Under the pieces are notes generated by a model. That model saw only the letters and a list, made by a program, of their open reading frames with translations. It was not told where the DNA came from and ran no database searches. From positions 1 through 17,523 of the forward strand of contig BRYA01000655.1 of assembly GCA_030267965.1 (NCBI GenBank): a DNA stretch of 17,523 nucleotides, given 5' to 3'. The position numbers and the translations under genes were made by a program. The DNA is from Triparma columacea. Lineage: Eukaryota > Sar > Bolidophyceae > Parmales > Triparmaceae. Below are positions 1-10,233 of the stretch, in pieces. Position 1 is the first letter of the stretch. Each line of letters starts with the position of its first letter.

Positions 1-270
1 ACACTCCCACCCGTAAACCGTCCGGATCTCGTATTTTTAATCAATTTCGTCCAGTTTGAAAATTCCCATTTTCACCTCTCCTAGTCGGATTCACTCCCTG
101 TCTCCAATCCACTGTTTTCCCACATTCATCATCAGCTCAATTTATCATCAGCACAATTTACCAGCACATCACGGTACTTAGAACCATTAGTACCCTCCAA
201 ACTGTTTTCAAACTGAGCGTTAAGATCCCACAGCAAGCAATAGAACAATAGTGAAAAAATAGCTTCGACA
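1..270. other. Upstream region of MYND gene, no gene seen
   Basis: AT-rich stretch before the first ATG. I see no convincing coding frame, tRNA or repeat. It presumably holds the promoter and 5' leader of the gene at 271, but no clear TATA box stands out. Confidence 0.4.
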
Positions 271-1240
271 ATGTCATCAAAAACAAAGCATCAAGGTCCA
301 CCCCCGGCGATTCAGCCAATAGTGTCGAACTGGTCAATAACCTTTGATCTGAGTTATCCAACAACGCCTTTGTTCATGGATGAGAAAGACACTTCCCTTT
401 CTTCCTCTCCACCACTGGCTGCCCAACTTCCTCCCTCTGCTGACGATGGTATTGGCGACAACAACAAGTATGATTACGTTTGCTATAGTTGCTCGAAACC
501 TGACCCTAGTCTCACTTGCGTTGCATGCAAGGTCGCAAGGTACTGTTCCAAGGAGTGTCAGAAGAGGTGAGAATAAAAATAGGAGTTGGAATCGGTGTTG
601 GTTCGTAGCTTTTACTTCCATGCTGATGCCCTACACACTACACACTACGCGCAGGGACTGGTCATGCAAAAACGGTGGCGGCTACCACAAGCTGAACTGC
701 CCCTTCATGAAGAGTCTGACTAGGGAAGGGAAGATGGATGAAGTCGGGAAGAGAGGTGTCGTTGACACTGTTGTGAGAAAATGCAAGCTCTACATATCCC
801 CCTTCTTCGTAAACAACGTGATTCGGGCTTCAAAGGCCTCTGCTGCGTCCGCCTCGGACACTCCCACTGCAGGGTACTTTGTGTTCCTCCAATCCCCAGA
901 CACCATAATCATGCACGGTATGCCCGGCCAAGGGCGCCGCGACCATCTTGGCCCCACCCTTCCCTCCCGTTCCGGTTCCCGCCAGGTGATGTTGAAGTTT
1001 ATGAAATACGAGGAAACCAAGGAGCTCGTCAAGGACGACTTTGAACTCTCTTCTCTTCTCCCCTCCCTCCTGTCCTCTGTTTCACCAGGCGAGAGGCAGG
1101 AGAAGATCCCGCTGCTTGTTAGATTCAGGTGTGGATTTGTAGGTGTTGCCGATGCGGAGATTGCGCTGGGGTGGGACACGTGCGAGAGGCTGGGGTGGGA
1201 AGGGAATGATGAGGTTTTGTTCAATATAGACGACTGTTAG
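271..1240 (+). CDS. MYND-type zinc-finger protein
   Basis: Two exons, 271-566 and 655-1240, give 293 residues. The exons join in phase 2 (AG + G = Arg99). Splicing is needed to complete the zinc finger. Exon 1 carries C71-x2-C74, C83-x2-C86, C92 and C96, with the typical YCSKECQKR stretch. Exon 2 supplies the DW dipeptide, H110 and C114. That is the full C4-C2HC MYND pattern, which in this family binds two zinc ions and mediates protein-protein contacts. The N-terminal 65 residues are Ser/Pro-rich and look disordered. Residues 115-293 match no domain I recognise. No SET domain is visible, so a SMYD-type methyltransferase is unlikely. The start ATG at 271 is the first in frame. The gene converges on the tRNase Z gene with 81 bp between stop codons. 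Its role is probably as an adaptor; the partner is unknown. Confidence 0.85.
567..654 (+). other. Intron of MYND gene (88 nt)
   Basis: Donor AG|GTGAGA, acceptor CGCGCAG|G. Phase 2. Removing it reconnects the two halves of the MYND finger. If it is retained, translation ends at once because AG plus GTGA reads AGG TGA. Confidence 0.85.
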
Positions 1241-1321
1241 AGTTACGTGTGAAATTAATTGGGTTAAAAACTCGACGCTAAATCTTGAATAAGGGACATC
1301 ATACAGTACAACAATGCATGT

Positions 1322-3924
1322 CTATTTCTCGCACTGAAAGCTCTTTGCAAACGCCCCCGGAGTATTTAAAAACTCGCTTGCTTCCTTCTTCTCCTCTATC
1401 TTCTCCTTTTCCTTCCCCTTCTCCTGTTCCTTCTCCCCCTTTCTCTCTTCCTCCCACTCCACCAGCCTTCTTTCCCAAACCTTCCCCATCCTCGCTGCTT
1501 CATCAAAGTTCCCCTCTGTCAGCCTTAACCCATCCCACGCGAGAGTAACCTTCCCCCTCCCCCACTCTCCTCCCTCTCCCACTCCTTTCTCTCCCCTGGG
1601 CAGTTCCGGGCAAGCTTTCCCGTATCTCTGGCTGAAATGCGTGAGGACCCCAAACCTGGACCCTTCGATCACCTTCAAGGCTTCCCCGACAGTGCTGTGG
1701 CGCTTCATTACGGCGGATTCCCACATGTCCTCCTCGAACGTAGCTTCGTGGATCTGCGTCTTGCACATCCTCTCCTGGAGCACCTTGGAGGGGCGGCAGT
1801 CGCCAGAATAAAGCACGTCCTCCCAGTGGGTATCCGTCCGGAAGGTGAACCCATAACTATCATTGCAGTGTGAAACCCTGGAGGCGAGTGAGCGGAAAAA
1901 GGTTGGTGGGACATGAAGGGATTAGTATGGGAGCAAACAAACATCAATACCACTTTTGCTCTGCTTCCTCACCTAACCGCCTCAAGCTCCGTGACTCCAG
2001 CTTTCCGCAGCAACTCTTGCGCCTCCAGGTCTGTCCCCTCGTACCCCTTAAGAGTATGCGCCGCGTCCACCGCTACGTACGGCACTCTCCCTTTCCACAG
2101 TCGCTCGTCGCACGCCTTAACCCACGTTATCACGGCTGCCGGCGCGACCACCACGAGTTTAGCCCCCCCCCCATCTCCCCCCTTGACCCTTGTCCACTCC
2201 TCCATGAAGCTCCCGATCCCGTTGCAGTGGTCCGCGTGCGAGTGGCTAATGATGATGCTTCTGACCCTCTCAATCACTTGCTCCCCCTTGGCCCCGTAGA
2301 GATTGTAAATCTGCCCAACGCTGTTCTCTCCAACGTCCATAAGCATGGCGTCGAGGGAGACGTGAGAGGTGGTTATGTAGTTGCACGTAACGTTCCTATC
2401 CGGGCAGGGAACGCTGCTCCCCGTGCCGTAGAACGTAAGCTCCGGACACGAGAGTACCTCATTTACTTTCCCCTTTTCCCTCTTTTCGTACTCAGAACCC
2501 CAGATCTCCCTGACCGCATCCAACGAGAGCCGATTGCCCTCCCTCTCACCCTCACCATCGCTTCCAGCCCTCCAACCGACCTTAGTGCCGCCTTTACCCG
2601 CCTTGAATTCGTACATCTCCCCATCGCCCCTCTCTTCCACCTCCAGCCCCACCTCCTCCGCCTTCTCCACCTCCCTCTTAATAACCTCCCCCCACACCCT
2701 TTCCCTCTCCTTCTCCCTATCAGTCCCACTTAAGACACCCTCCCAGCAGGATCTAAGTATTTCGCTAACCCTCCACCCTTTGGCTCCCCCCCCCCCATCC
2801 CCTTCTCCCGACATGGCTACCACTGCGTGCTTCACGTTCTCCACGCCCTCCCCAACCTCCTTCACCGACCTCCAGTACCCCACGGACTTGCCTGCAAAGG
2901 GCACGTAGTGAATAACCAAGGAATTCGGTGGGACTATTTTAAGCCTCGAAACCCCGCAGCCTACGATAACCGCGTGGACGTCCTTTGGCCTTGCACCCGT
3001 GACCTCCTCAGGCGTGACCGTTCTACCGTCCGGGAGGGTAACGGCGTGTCCGTTTGCTACGGGCGAGCAAATTGTGGCAGCAGCAAGCGAAGTGGGGAAG
3101 CAGAAAGGGGTTGGGTTAGTTAGATTGTGATTCGCCATTGTTTTCGCTCCTCGTCCATCCTTACCTAGCTTGCCAAAGAGAGGACCTTTTGGGACGCCGA
3201 GGGCTAAGGCCGACGCGGGGTTGAACGGGCCGTACATGTTAGACGCCGAAGATGTCACCGTGGTCACATAGAGCGAGGCGGTAGGGTTGGAGGAATAATT
3301 GGCTGAATGAGTATTAGGATGAGGTTCTGGGTGGGAGCCTTGGTCGGAGCCTGGGTCGGAGCCTGGGGTTTTCCTCTTCAGAGGGTTGGCAACCGAGTCT
3401 TGGTACCTACGAACGTGCGTCCACTTCCCTTTACCTCTCCCGACGATCCACTCTGCCTCCCCATCAACATTGTCACCCACAGCTTCATTCCATGTCTTTT
3501 CATCCCAGACCACACCCCCGGTCAAAATTCCAGGCCTCACGAGACCACCCAGTCCGGGGAGGAGTCCTGTATCTACAGTGCCAATAACATTTGTCGATGT
3601 GGCCTTCGCTGGCTTTTCCTTCCTCTTTCCCTGAGTGGATGGGTCTTCCCCCTTCTCTTCTTCCCCCAAACTTGCCAATCCAGCACTCGCTTGTCCTACA
3701 GCCTGGCCTCTCTTCGTCAGGAGTATACCGACGGTACTCTCAATCTCCCCAGCACCTTTACCTTCCATTACAATCGTCTCAATATTTGCAACCCTTGATC
3801 TCGATGTTCTTGATAATACTGTTCTCTGATGACCTGCCTTTGGTGATACGAGGATTGAGGTTGTAGACTCGGCAGAGTGGAAAAGGAGGGAGGGAGAGGG
3901 CAGCAGTGTCATCGTGAGAGACAT
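1322..3924 (-). CDS. tRNase Z, long form (ELAC2-like)
   Basis: Zinc-dependent endonuclease of the metallo-beta-lactamase fold that removes 3' trailers from pre-tRNA. Three exons (3924-3165, 3056-1973, 1877-1322) give 799 residues, the size expected for long forms. The diverged N-terminal half includes the family stretch GVPKGPLFGKL...VTLPDGRTV, rejoined by splicing. The C-terminal half has the nuclease site: GTGSSVP, then motif II H525-S-H527-A-D529-H530, H618 in VSHC, D641 in YSGD, H658 in IHEA and H695 in HFSQRY. All expected metal ligands are therefore present. The start is ATG 3924; the frame is open further upstream but only to a TTG codon. Two oddities: the PxKxRN loop reads PCPDRN (470-475), and the C-terminus ends in a Lys/Glu-rich tail. 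Localisation cannot be decided; long forms are nuclear and/or mitochondrial in other eukaryotes. Confidence 0.92.
1878..1972 (-). other. Intron 2 of tRNase Z (95 nt)
   Basis: Donor AG|GTGAGG, acceptor CGCCTCCAG|G. Phase 2. It joins ...ELEAVR to VSHCNDSYGF, which restores the continuous motif III region of ELAC2 proteins. Retention reads AGG TGA, an immediate stop. Confidence 0.88.
3057..3164 (-). other. Intron 1 of tRNase Z (108 nt, in frame)
   Basis: Donor CTAG|GTAAGG, acceptor CCCGTAG|CA. Phase 1. The length is a multiple of three and there is no internal stop, so the reading frame stays open through it. Removal joins GPLFGKL directly to ANGHAVTLPDGRTV, matching ELAC2 proteins. Keeping it inserts 36 residues unlike anything in the family. 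It is the only one of eight clear donors that is not GTGAG. Confidence 0.85.
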
Positions 3925-3990
3925 TTTTAGGAAACTTCCGTGCTCAGCAGGGTGTGGGTGTGGTGGAATTGATGGATTCTGGACGTTAAG

Positions 3991-3999
3991 ATATATATA
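3991..3999 (-). promoter_or_regulatory. TATA-like element upstream of tRNase Z
   Basis: An alternating TA run, about 67-75 bp before the ATG at 3924 when read on the minus strand. The distance would suit a TATA box with a 5' leader of roughly 40 nt. The assignment rests on sequence and position only. Confidence 0.3.
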
Positions 4000-4189
4000 G
4001 ATACGTTTCCAGGTACGAAAACGTCTCAACTAATCAAAATGATATCGTCGTTAGAAACGCGGTTGCAGTAAAGCGCAGAGGCTAAGGACTTTTCATTTTG
4101 ATTCTTGGTGGGTGACAGAAGACGGCGTAGCTCAATCGGAGGAAAATTGTCCCGCACAAGAACATAAAAGAGAAGAGAGGTGGTAAAAA

Positions 4190-4196
4190 TATAAAA
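4190..4196 (+). promoter_or_regulatory. TATAAAA box-like sequence
   Basis: TATAAAA followed by C. It lies 48-54 bp before an ATG in good context (AAAATGG at 4242-4248). It could serve the small ORF at 4244 or a long 5' leader of the LRR gene. Chance occurrence in AT-rich DNA is quite possible. Confidence 0.25.
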
Positions 4197-4243
4197 CGGA
4201 ACCAACACTATTAAGAACCAATTTGGGAAACTTTTTTGCCAAA

Positions 4244-4480
4244 ATGGCAGAATGCACAGCTCAAACGCCCCGCAACGGAGCGCACTACTTTCCAAATCGC
4301 CGACTCACTCAAACGCGCACCATCGTGGGGAAATTTATCAACATTCCTCCATATTCCTTGGGTATTGAACTTTACACTCACTACTTCAACGAAAGTGGAT
4401 TCAGCAATGCTGCAAGTTGCCAGAGCTGTTCCACTGTTAATCTACATTACAACAAATATCGACAATTGCATCCCTCTTAA
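4244..4480 (+). CDS. Doubtful small ORF, 78 residues
   Basis: ATG in good context (AAAATGGC) opens a 78-residue frame that begins MAECTAQTPRNG and ends YRQLHPS. It matches no family I know, has no signal peptide or membrane segment, and contains four Cys residues. In its favour is a TATAAAA about 50 bp upstream. Against it are its length and position in a spacer, and an overlapping second open frame of similar size. It could be an upstream ORF in the leader of the LRR gene, or noise. Confidence 0.15.
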   Translation: MAECTAQTPRNGAHYFPNRRLTQTRTIVGKFINIPPYSLGIELYTHYFNESGFSNAASCQSCSTVNLHYNKYRQLHPS

Positions 4481-4668
4481 ATTGTAACATAGCCAGCCCC
4501 CATTCTTCTCGTTTTTGTACGAATCGCGTCAAACTTCTCCCAAAAAAAGGGTTCAAAAGTTTGACACCTTGTTTGACATCTGGAACTTTCCACTTATTCT
4601 TCCACCATCTCTTCCTTCCGCAATCACATCTTCCTATATTCCAAGTCACTTCCCTAAGTTGAACCACT

Positions 4669-5622
4669 ATGAGGAATTGTGACTCCGATATCAAATGGGA
4701 AACCCCAAAAACCAGCGACACCTGTTTCGCCATTTCACCATCCTCCCCAAGATCTGTTAGAAGCGTCTGCGTCGAAAACTTTTCCAACGGTTCTTGGGGG
4801 GCACTGAGACAGCGCCTATCGTCAGGCTCTGACAGCGAAGATAGCGACGATAAATTCCTCCCTCCAGCCCTCTACAACCTAACTATCTCGGATCCCTGCA
4901 TGGAAAATGTTACTGCACCCTCGAGGAGAAGCAGCCACAACTCCCCGCTTTCGTCATGCCCCAATATATCGAGCCTATCACTTCCTCACGTAAAGACGCT
5001 CGGAGACTGTGCCGTGATGGCGTGCCCCAACCTCCTCCATGTTAATCTCCCTTCCCTTGAGGTTCTCGGTGTCTCGACGTTCTGCAACAGCAGGTCCCTG
5101 GAGATTGCTCACGTGCCTAAAGTAGCTCACGTGTCCCAGTGCGCCTTCAAGGGCTGCCACAATCTCCGTGACGTCACCATCTCCCACAACGCGACTGTCA
5201 GCCACGAAGCCTTTAAGGACTGCTTCGTTCTCGAGGTGCTTGCCGCCACCGAGGGCTTCATTACGCCCTGTGCATCCACCGCTTCCAACCACACGAAGGC
5301 CATCGTGGACTACCTTAAGTGGAGGGCACACAAGGATATGCAGAAGGAGGTCAGATTGACTTTCTTTGCCTGCATGAAGCTCTGCCAGGAGGAGCGAGCC
5401 TTCGTCGACGAACGCAACGCCGACAAGAAGGAGCGCGGCGTCATGAAGTTTCTGTGCTTCGGCGCTTGCGACGACCTTGTAAGAAAGATCCTGGAGTTCA
5501 AGCTGGGGGAGAAGGCAACCAAGACGGTGAACAGGAGAAAGCTGGGATTGAAGGAGCTCAGGGAGAGCGCAAAAGAGTTCGGGCTGATCAGGTCGGCGAA
5601 TAGGGACTTTTGGAATATGTAG
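4669..5622 (+). CDS. BspA-type leucine-rich-repeat protein
   Basis: Single exon, 317 residues. Residues 1-95 are Ser/Asp-rich and probably disordered. Residues 97-195 hold about four short repeats of the BspA/LRR_5 kind (CPNISSLSLPHV..LGDCAVMACPNLLHVNLP, then ..STFCNSRSLEIAHVP, then ..CAFKGCHNLRDVTIS, then ..EAFKDCFVLEVL), with the usual AFxxC landmark. Such repeats make a solenoid for protein binding and are abundant in algae and other protists. Residues 205-317 are charged and helical, with no domain I recognise. No signal peptide or membrane segment is visible, so it is probably intracellular. The start is ATG 4669; the frame closes upstream. It converges on the giant gene with 231 bp between. 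Confidence 0.75.
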   Translation: MRNCDSDIKWETPKTSDTCFAISPSSPRSVRSVCVENFSNGSWGALRQRLSSGSDSEDSDDKFLPPALYNLTISDPCMENVTAPSRRSSHNSPLSSCPNISSLSLPHVKTLGDCAVMACPNLLHVNLPSLEVLGVSTFCNSRSLEIAHVPKVAHVSQCAFKGCHNLRDVTISHNATVSHEAFKDCFVLEVLAATEGFITPCASTASNHTKAIVDYLKWRAHKDMQKEVRLTFFACMKLCQEERAFVDERNADKKERGVMKFLCFGACDDLVRKILEFKLGEKATKTVNRRKLGLKELRESAKEFGLIRSANRDFWNM

Positions 5623-5648
5623 GCAGCTGTGGGAGGATTTGTGTTCCT

Positions 5649-5678
5649 CGCGTAAAAGTACGCGGGTGAACCCTCACC
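5649..5678 (+). other. Two abutting hairpins after the LRR gene
   Basis: CGCGTA-AAAG-TACGCG (5649-5664) is followed with no gap by GGTGA-ACCC-TCACC (5665-5678). Both stems are perfect (6 and 5 bp) with four-base loops, and they could stack end to end. They start 26 nt after the stop codon at 5622, so they probably lie in the 3' UTR. Confidence 0.45.
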
Positions 5679-5710
5679 AGGGACGGGTCAGTGTCAGGGG
5701 AGCGGAGCAC

Positions 5711-5735
5711 ACCGTCAACATCACGTGTTGGCGGT
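5711..5735 (+). other. 10-bp hairpin in the convergent spacer
   Basis: ACCGTCAACA pairs with TGTTGGCGGT around the loop TCACG. Nine pairs are Watson-Crick and one is a T-G wobble when read on the + strand. An outer GCAC (5707-5710) can pair with GTGC (5742-5745). It could be a 3'-UTR element of either convergent gene or part of a small RNA. Confidence 0.45.
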
Positions 5736-5853
5736 TAGGTAGTGCCTGCTTCAGTGACTCAAAGCGCCTTCCAACGTAAAAAAAGATAAAAATCTCAGAT
5801 TGATAATCAAACATAACACTTCGCCTTCCACCATCTTTATTCCGCATCCTCCA

Positions 5854-8800
5854 TCACTGTTCCCCCTCCTCATTATTCCGCCCCCCCAATGCCAACCTCT
5901 CCTTCTTGTCCTTCCTCCGCATCCTAATTTCCTCTCCCCTCCTCCTGTGCTCCCTCTGCTTCTTATCGTCCCCGTTCACCCCAGGGTTGGCCTTCAAAAG
6001 TTCTCTCCTTATCCTCTCGTCCTCCTCCCTCCTCTTCCTGACCTCTGCGTTGCTCCTCTCCTTCCTCCTAGCGCTCTTCAGCGCCACCTCTTCCCTCTCC
6101 GCCCTGTTCGTGGGCGGCGGGCTCCTCCTCTCAGTCCTGCCCCCGGCCTTCCTCAGCGCAACTTCCCTAACCCTCTCGTCCTCCTTTGCCCTTATCCGGG
6201 CGTTCTCGGCCCTTTTCTCCCTCTGAACCTCCAACTCCCTCGCGGTGTTCATGGGCTCGAACCCTTCCCTGTTGGGTTTCACCCTCAGATCTTGCTTCCT
6301 TAACCTCTCGTCTCTCTCGGTCCTTTCCCTGACCTTCTTCCTCCCCTCTTCCCTCTGCCTTGCGCTACCGAGTGTCATGACCTCCGGGTTGTACTGAGCC
6401 TTCTTTAAATCAAGCTTTCGCATCCCCTCCTCCTCCTCCACCTTTCTTCTCCCCGTCTCTTCTCCCCTCTCCCTCTGCTCTCGGCTCATTCTTCTCCTCG
6501 CTTCTGGACTTTTGCTCTCGTTCCTTCTCTCCTTCCCCCCAACCAGTCTGCTCCTTACCCTCTCGTCCTCGTCCTTCCTCTTCCTGACCTTCTCTTCTTC
6601 CATCTCCTTCCTCCGCGGGGTGTCGATGTCCTCGCCGCTGCGCACCTTCCACCTCAGCAACCTGTCCCTGTATTCCTCCTCCTCCTGCACCTTCCTCCTC
6701 GCCGTTTCCTTTATCATCTCCTTCTGCCTCGAGCTGTCGACCTTCATTATGCCCTCGTGAACGTCTTCCCCCCCCATATCCTCCAGCCGCTTCTCCTGGT
6801 CTTCGAAGATCCTGCTCCTCACGCTCTCCAAATGCATCTCTTTCTGCTGCTTGCTCTGTCTCCTCTGCTCCCTCTCGGGGCTATGAGGGTTGCCAACAAG
6901 TCCCCTGCGAATACGCTCATCATCCTTCCTCCTCTTCCTGACCTTCATTTCTTCCATTTCTTTCCTCCTCGGAGTGTCGTACTGAGTTCCTTTGCCGCCC
7001 TTGGGATTCTCCTTCAGTAACCTGCCCCTCTCCTTCTCATCATTTTCCCTCAGCATCTTTGCGTATTCCTCTTCCATCTCCTTCCTCCTCGGAGTGTCGT
7101 ACTGAGTTCCTTTGCCGCCCTTGGGGTTCTCCTTCAGCAACCTGCCCCTCTCCTTCTCGTCCTTCTTCCTCAGCATCCTTGCGTATTCCTCTTCCATCTC
7201 CTTCCTCCTCGGAGTGTCGTACTGAGTTCCTTTGCCGCCCTTGGGGTTCTCCTTCAGCAACCTGCCCCTCTCCTTCTCGTCCTTCTCCCTCAGCATCCTT
7301 GCGTATTCCTCTTCCCTCTCCTTCCTCTTTGGAGTATCCGGAACGTCACCTTTCCTCTTTATCTTCCTCAGCAACTTGCCCCTCTCATCCTCGTCCTTTT
7401 TCCTCAGCATCTCCTGATGCGCCTTCTCCTTTCGCACCTTTGTGTTCGGGCTGTCATCATCCCCCTCCCTGCGATTATTCTTGACGGCCCTTTCTCTCGC
7501 CCTCTCGTCGCTCTTCCTCAGCTTTTCCTGGTGCTCCTTCTCCTTCTTGTTCCTCGTGTTAGGGCTGTCGTCTTCTCCGCGCCTGACGATCTTGTTTTTG
7601 ACGGCCCTCTCTCTAGCCTTCTCATCACTCTTCCTGAGCTTTTCCTGGTGCTCCTTCTCTTTCCTGCTCCTCGTATTTGGGCTATCGTCGCCCCCCCGTC
7701 GGATCTTGTTCTTGATCAACCTTTCCCTCCCGATCCTGTCTTTTTCCTTCAGCTCCTCCTGCCTTTCTCTCTCTCTCTCTAGTCGCTTTTCAGGACTGAC
7801 GTCCTTGTTGCTCCTGCGCCTACCCACAGTCCTGCTCCTGGCCTCTTCGTCCCGCTTGACCTTCTCCTCGGCCTGCTTCTGGAGGTTCGCCTTGAGCTTC
7901 CTCCCAGTATCAGGCGACTTGCTCCCATTTTTCTTCCCGGGCGTGAGGTGCGACATTCTCACCCTCTCCACCAACCTACCTCTCGCAACGTTATCATTCT
8001 CGGCTCTCCTCTTTGCCTCCTCTTCGTCCCTCTTTTTGAGCATGCCACGGCTCACGGATTTCCTCTGAAGGTTGTCACCCACAAGCTTGCGACGTGCGCT
8101 TTCGTCCTTCGCTCTCTTCTCTCGAGCAGCCTCGACATCTTTCTCTTTTCTCCTCGAGGTGTCTACGCTCTTCGATGCACCGCCACCATTGGCCTTGAGG
8201 AGCCTCTGCCTCGCGAGCTCATCTTTCTCTCTCTTCTCCTTCGCAGCCTCCTCCTTCTGCATCCTCATCTTGGCTGGAGAGAGCGACGTCGCCCTCCGCT
8301 CCTTGTTGGCGAGCAGTTTCTTCCTTGCAAGCTCATCCTTCTCCTTCCTCTTGCGCGCCTCCTCCTCCCGCCTTGCCTTAACTCTCTCTGGCGACACAGA
8401 CGCCGACCTTTTTATCCTCACAAGTTTCCTCCTCTCCATCTCATCCATCTCCGCTTTCTCCCTAGCAGCCTCCTCGGCCTTCGCCTTCCTCCTCCCGGTG
8501 TCGACGCTCTTGGTGACGCCACCCCCTTTAGCTTTGAGCAGCCGCTGTCTCGCCAGCTCGTCCTTGGCCTTCTTCTCCCTGAACAATTCGTCTTCTTTCT
8601 CTCTTTTCCTCGCACTTGAAGCCTCCTTTTTCTTGACCTTTGAGATAATCTTCTGCCTCCTCTCTTCGTCCTTTTCGGCCCTTAGCTTGGTAGCCTCGAG
8701 CTGCCTCTCCCTCCTCCGCGCCGAGCGAGCTTCCTTCTCCTGCCTCGTTCTTGCCTGTTTCTCGGCAGACTCCCTCATCTTGGCGTATTTTTGCTTTCGT

Positions 8801-10174
8801 AGGGAGGATTTATCTTTCAGGTCAGGGTTTCTATTCTCCTCCTCCTCGTCGTCGTCCATGTCGTTCTCGTTGTCATCGTCGTCATGGAATACTTCCTCAT
8901 CCTCTTTCCCCCTTTCACTCGCAGGAGGAGGAGCGGGTTCGTCGTAGTCGTCCACGGGCTCAGCCTCGTAGTCATCATCAGGCTCCAGCGAGTCTTCCTG
9001 GTGTCCCCCTCTTCCGTTATCATGTCCCGTCAAAGCTTCATCCGCGACATCAGCCCTAAACGAAACTCTTCGAGAACTTAATGGACTGCGAGACTTTGAT
9101 TTTGATCGCCTTGTAGAGGGCTCAGGGCTTCGACGAGAAGACTTGGGTTTTGGAGGCGGAGAAGACTCCTCGTCTTTTCGTGCAGACTCCTGACGACTTC
9201 GTCGAGTAGAATCTTTGCTCCGCCTCGCAGCCTCTTCTTCGCTTCTCCTGGTAGAGGGCTCAGGGCTTCGACGAGAAGACTTGGGTTTTGGAGGCGGAGA
9301 AGACTCCTCGTCTTTTCGTGCAGACTCCTGACGACTTCGTCGAGTAGAATCTTTGCTCCGTCTCGCAGACTCTTCTTTACTTCTCCTGGTAGACTTCAGA
9401 TCTGGCGATTGCGATTGAGCAGAGTCACGACTTCGTCTAGTAGATTTGGGTTTTGGGGAGGGAGACGCGTCGACACTTCGTCTACTAGACTTGGGCTTTG
9501 GAGTAGGGTCCGGGCTTACACGATCGGACTTGACCTTCGACTTGGAAGACCTTGCAGAAGAACGAACCGAGCGTTTAGTAGGTCTTCCAGTGGTTTCGTT
9601 GTCAGTGTCGCCGTGCAGGTAGAACGAGTCGGTAGGAGAGTAATTCTGCTCGTCAGGGTCAACAGGTTGGTCAAGCTCCGCGGGACGATTCCACGTAGTC
9701 TCCTTGGTAACCTTGTGGTAGTAGTACGTACGACCCTTCTTATCGATCGCTTCGCGCCACTTAGTCTCTTGCATCTTTTTGATGGGTAATGGAGGGATTT
9801 CTGGGTGCACCGTCTTTGAAAGGGATACTTCTGCAGAACTTGGTCGAGATTGCGCTGAAGGTTTAGTGGTCGTGCGAGACGACTTGGCGGGAATGGGGGA
9901 CTTTTCTGAGCGAGAGGATTTCACCGAGAGAGAGGACTTTTCTGAGCGAGAGGACTTTTCTGAGCGAGAGGACTTTTCTGAGCGAGAGGACTTCACAGAG
10001 CGAGAGGACTTTATCGAAGCAACGGACTTCTCTTCTACTGCACCCCCTTGCTCTACATCCTCCTCCTCGTCTTCAGCCACCTCCTCCTCATCTTCTGGTT
10101 CTTCCTCATCTTCTGGCTCATCTTCTGCCTCTAACTCTGCTTCTAACTCTGCCTCTAACTCTGGCTCTGGCTCT

Positions 10175-10233
<59 letters not shown>

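Larger units (their letters stand above)
3925..4668. other. Divergent intergenic region, 744 bp
   Basis: It separates tRNase Z (-) from the LRR gene (+). It contains a TATATAT run near 3991 on the tRNase Z side, a TATAAAA at 4190-4196 and one doubtful small ORF at 4244. A minus-strand frame at 4026-4295 encodes a hydrophobic segment but has no ATG. I see no RNA gene. Confidence 0.5.

Noticed and set aside
1913..2908. Several + strand frames opposite the tRNase Z gene
   Set aside because: Pro/Leu/Ser-rich antisense frames with no domains, lying over well-supported coding exons.
3925..4029. Extension of the tRNase Z frame upstream of ATG 3924
   Set aside because: The extension begins at a TTG codon and crosses the TATA-like run; there is no ATG in it.
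4128..4175. tRNA-like start (GTAGCTCAATCGG) resembling an A box
   Set aside because: No B box (GGTTCGA type), no acceptor stem pairing and no anticodon arm follow.
4026..4295. Minus-strand frame with a hydrophobic segment
   Set aside because: It begins at TTG and contains no Met. No acceptor and upstream exon could be identified.
5649..5745. Signal-recognition-particle RNA or thiamine riboswitch in the hairpin cluster
   Set aside because: Fragments such as GGTGAACC and CGGAGCA recall SRP RNA, but the conserved helix 8 asymmetric loop and Alu domain are missing. The thiamine-switch core sequences are also absent.
5800..8947. Leu/Ser/Pro-rich + strand frames opposite the giant gene that look like membrane proteins
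   Set aside because: Hydrophobic runs arise from reading Lys/Arg/Glu codons in reverse complement; there is no independent support.
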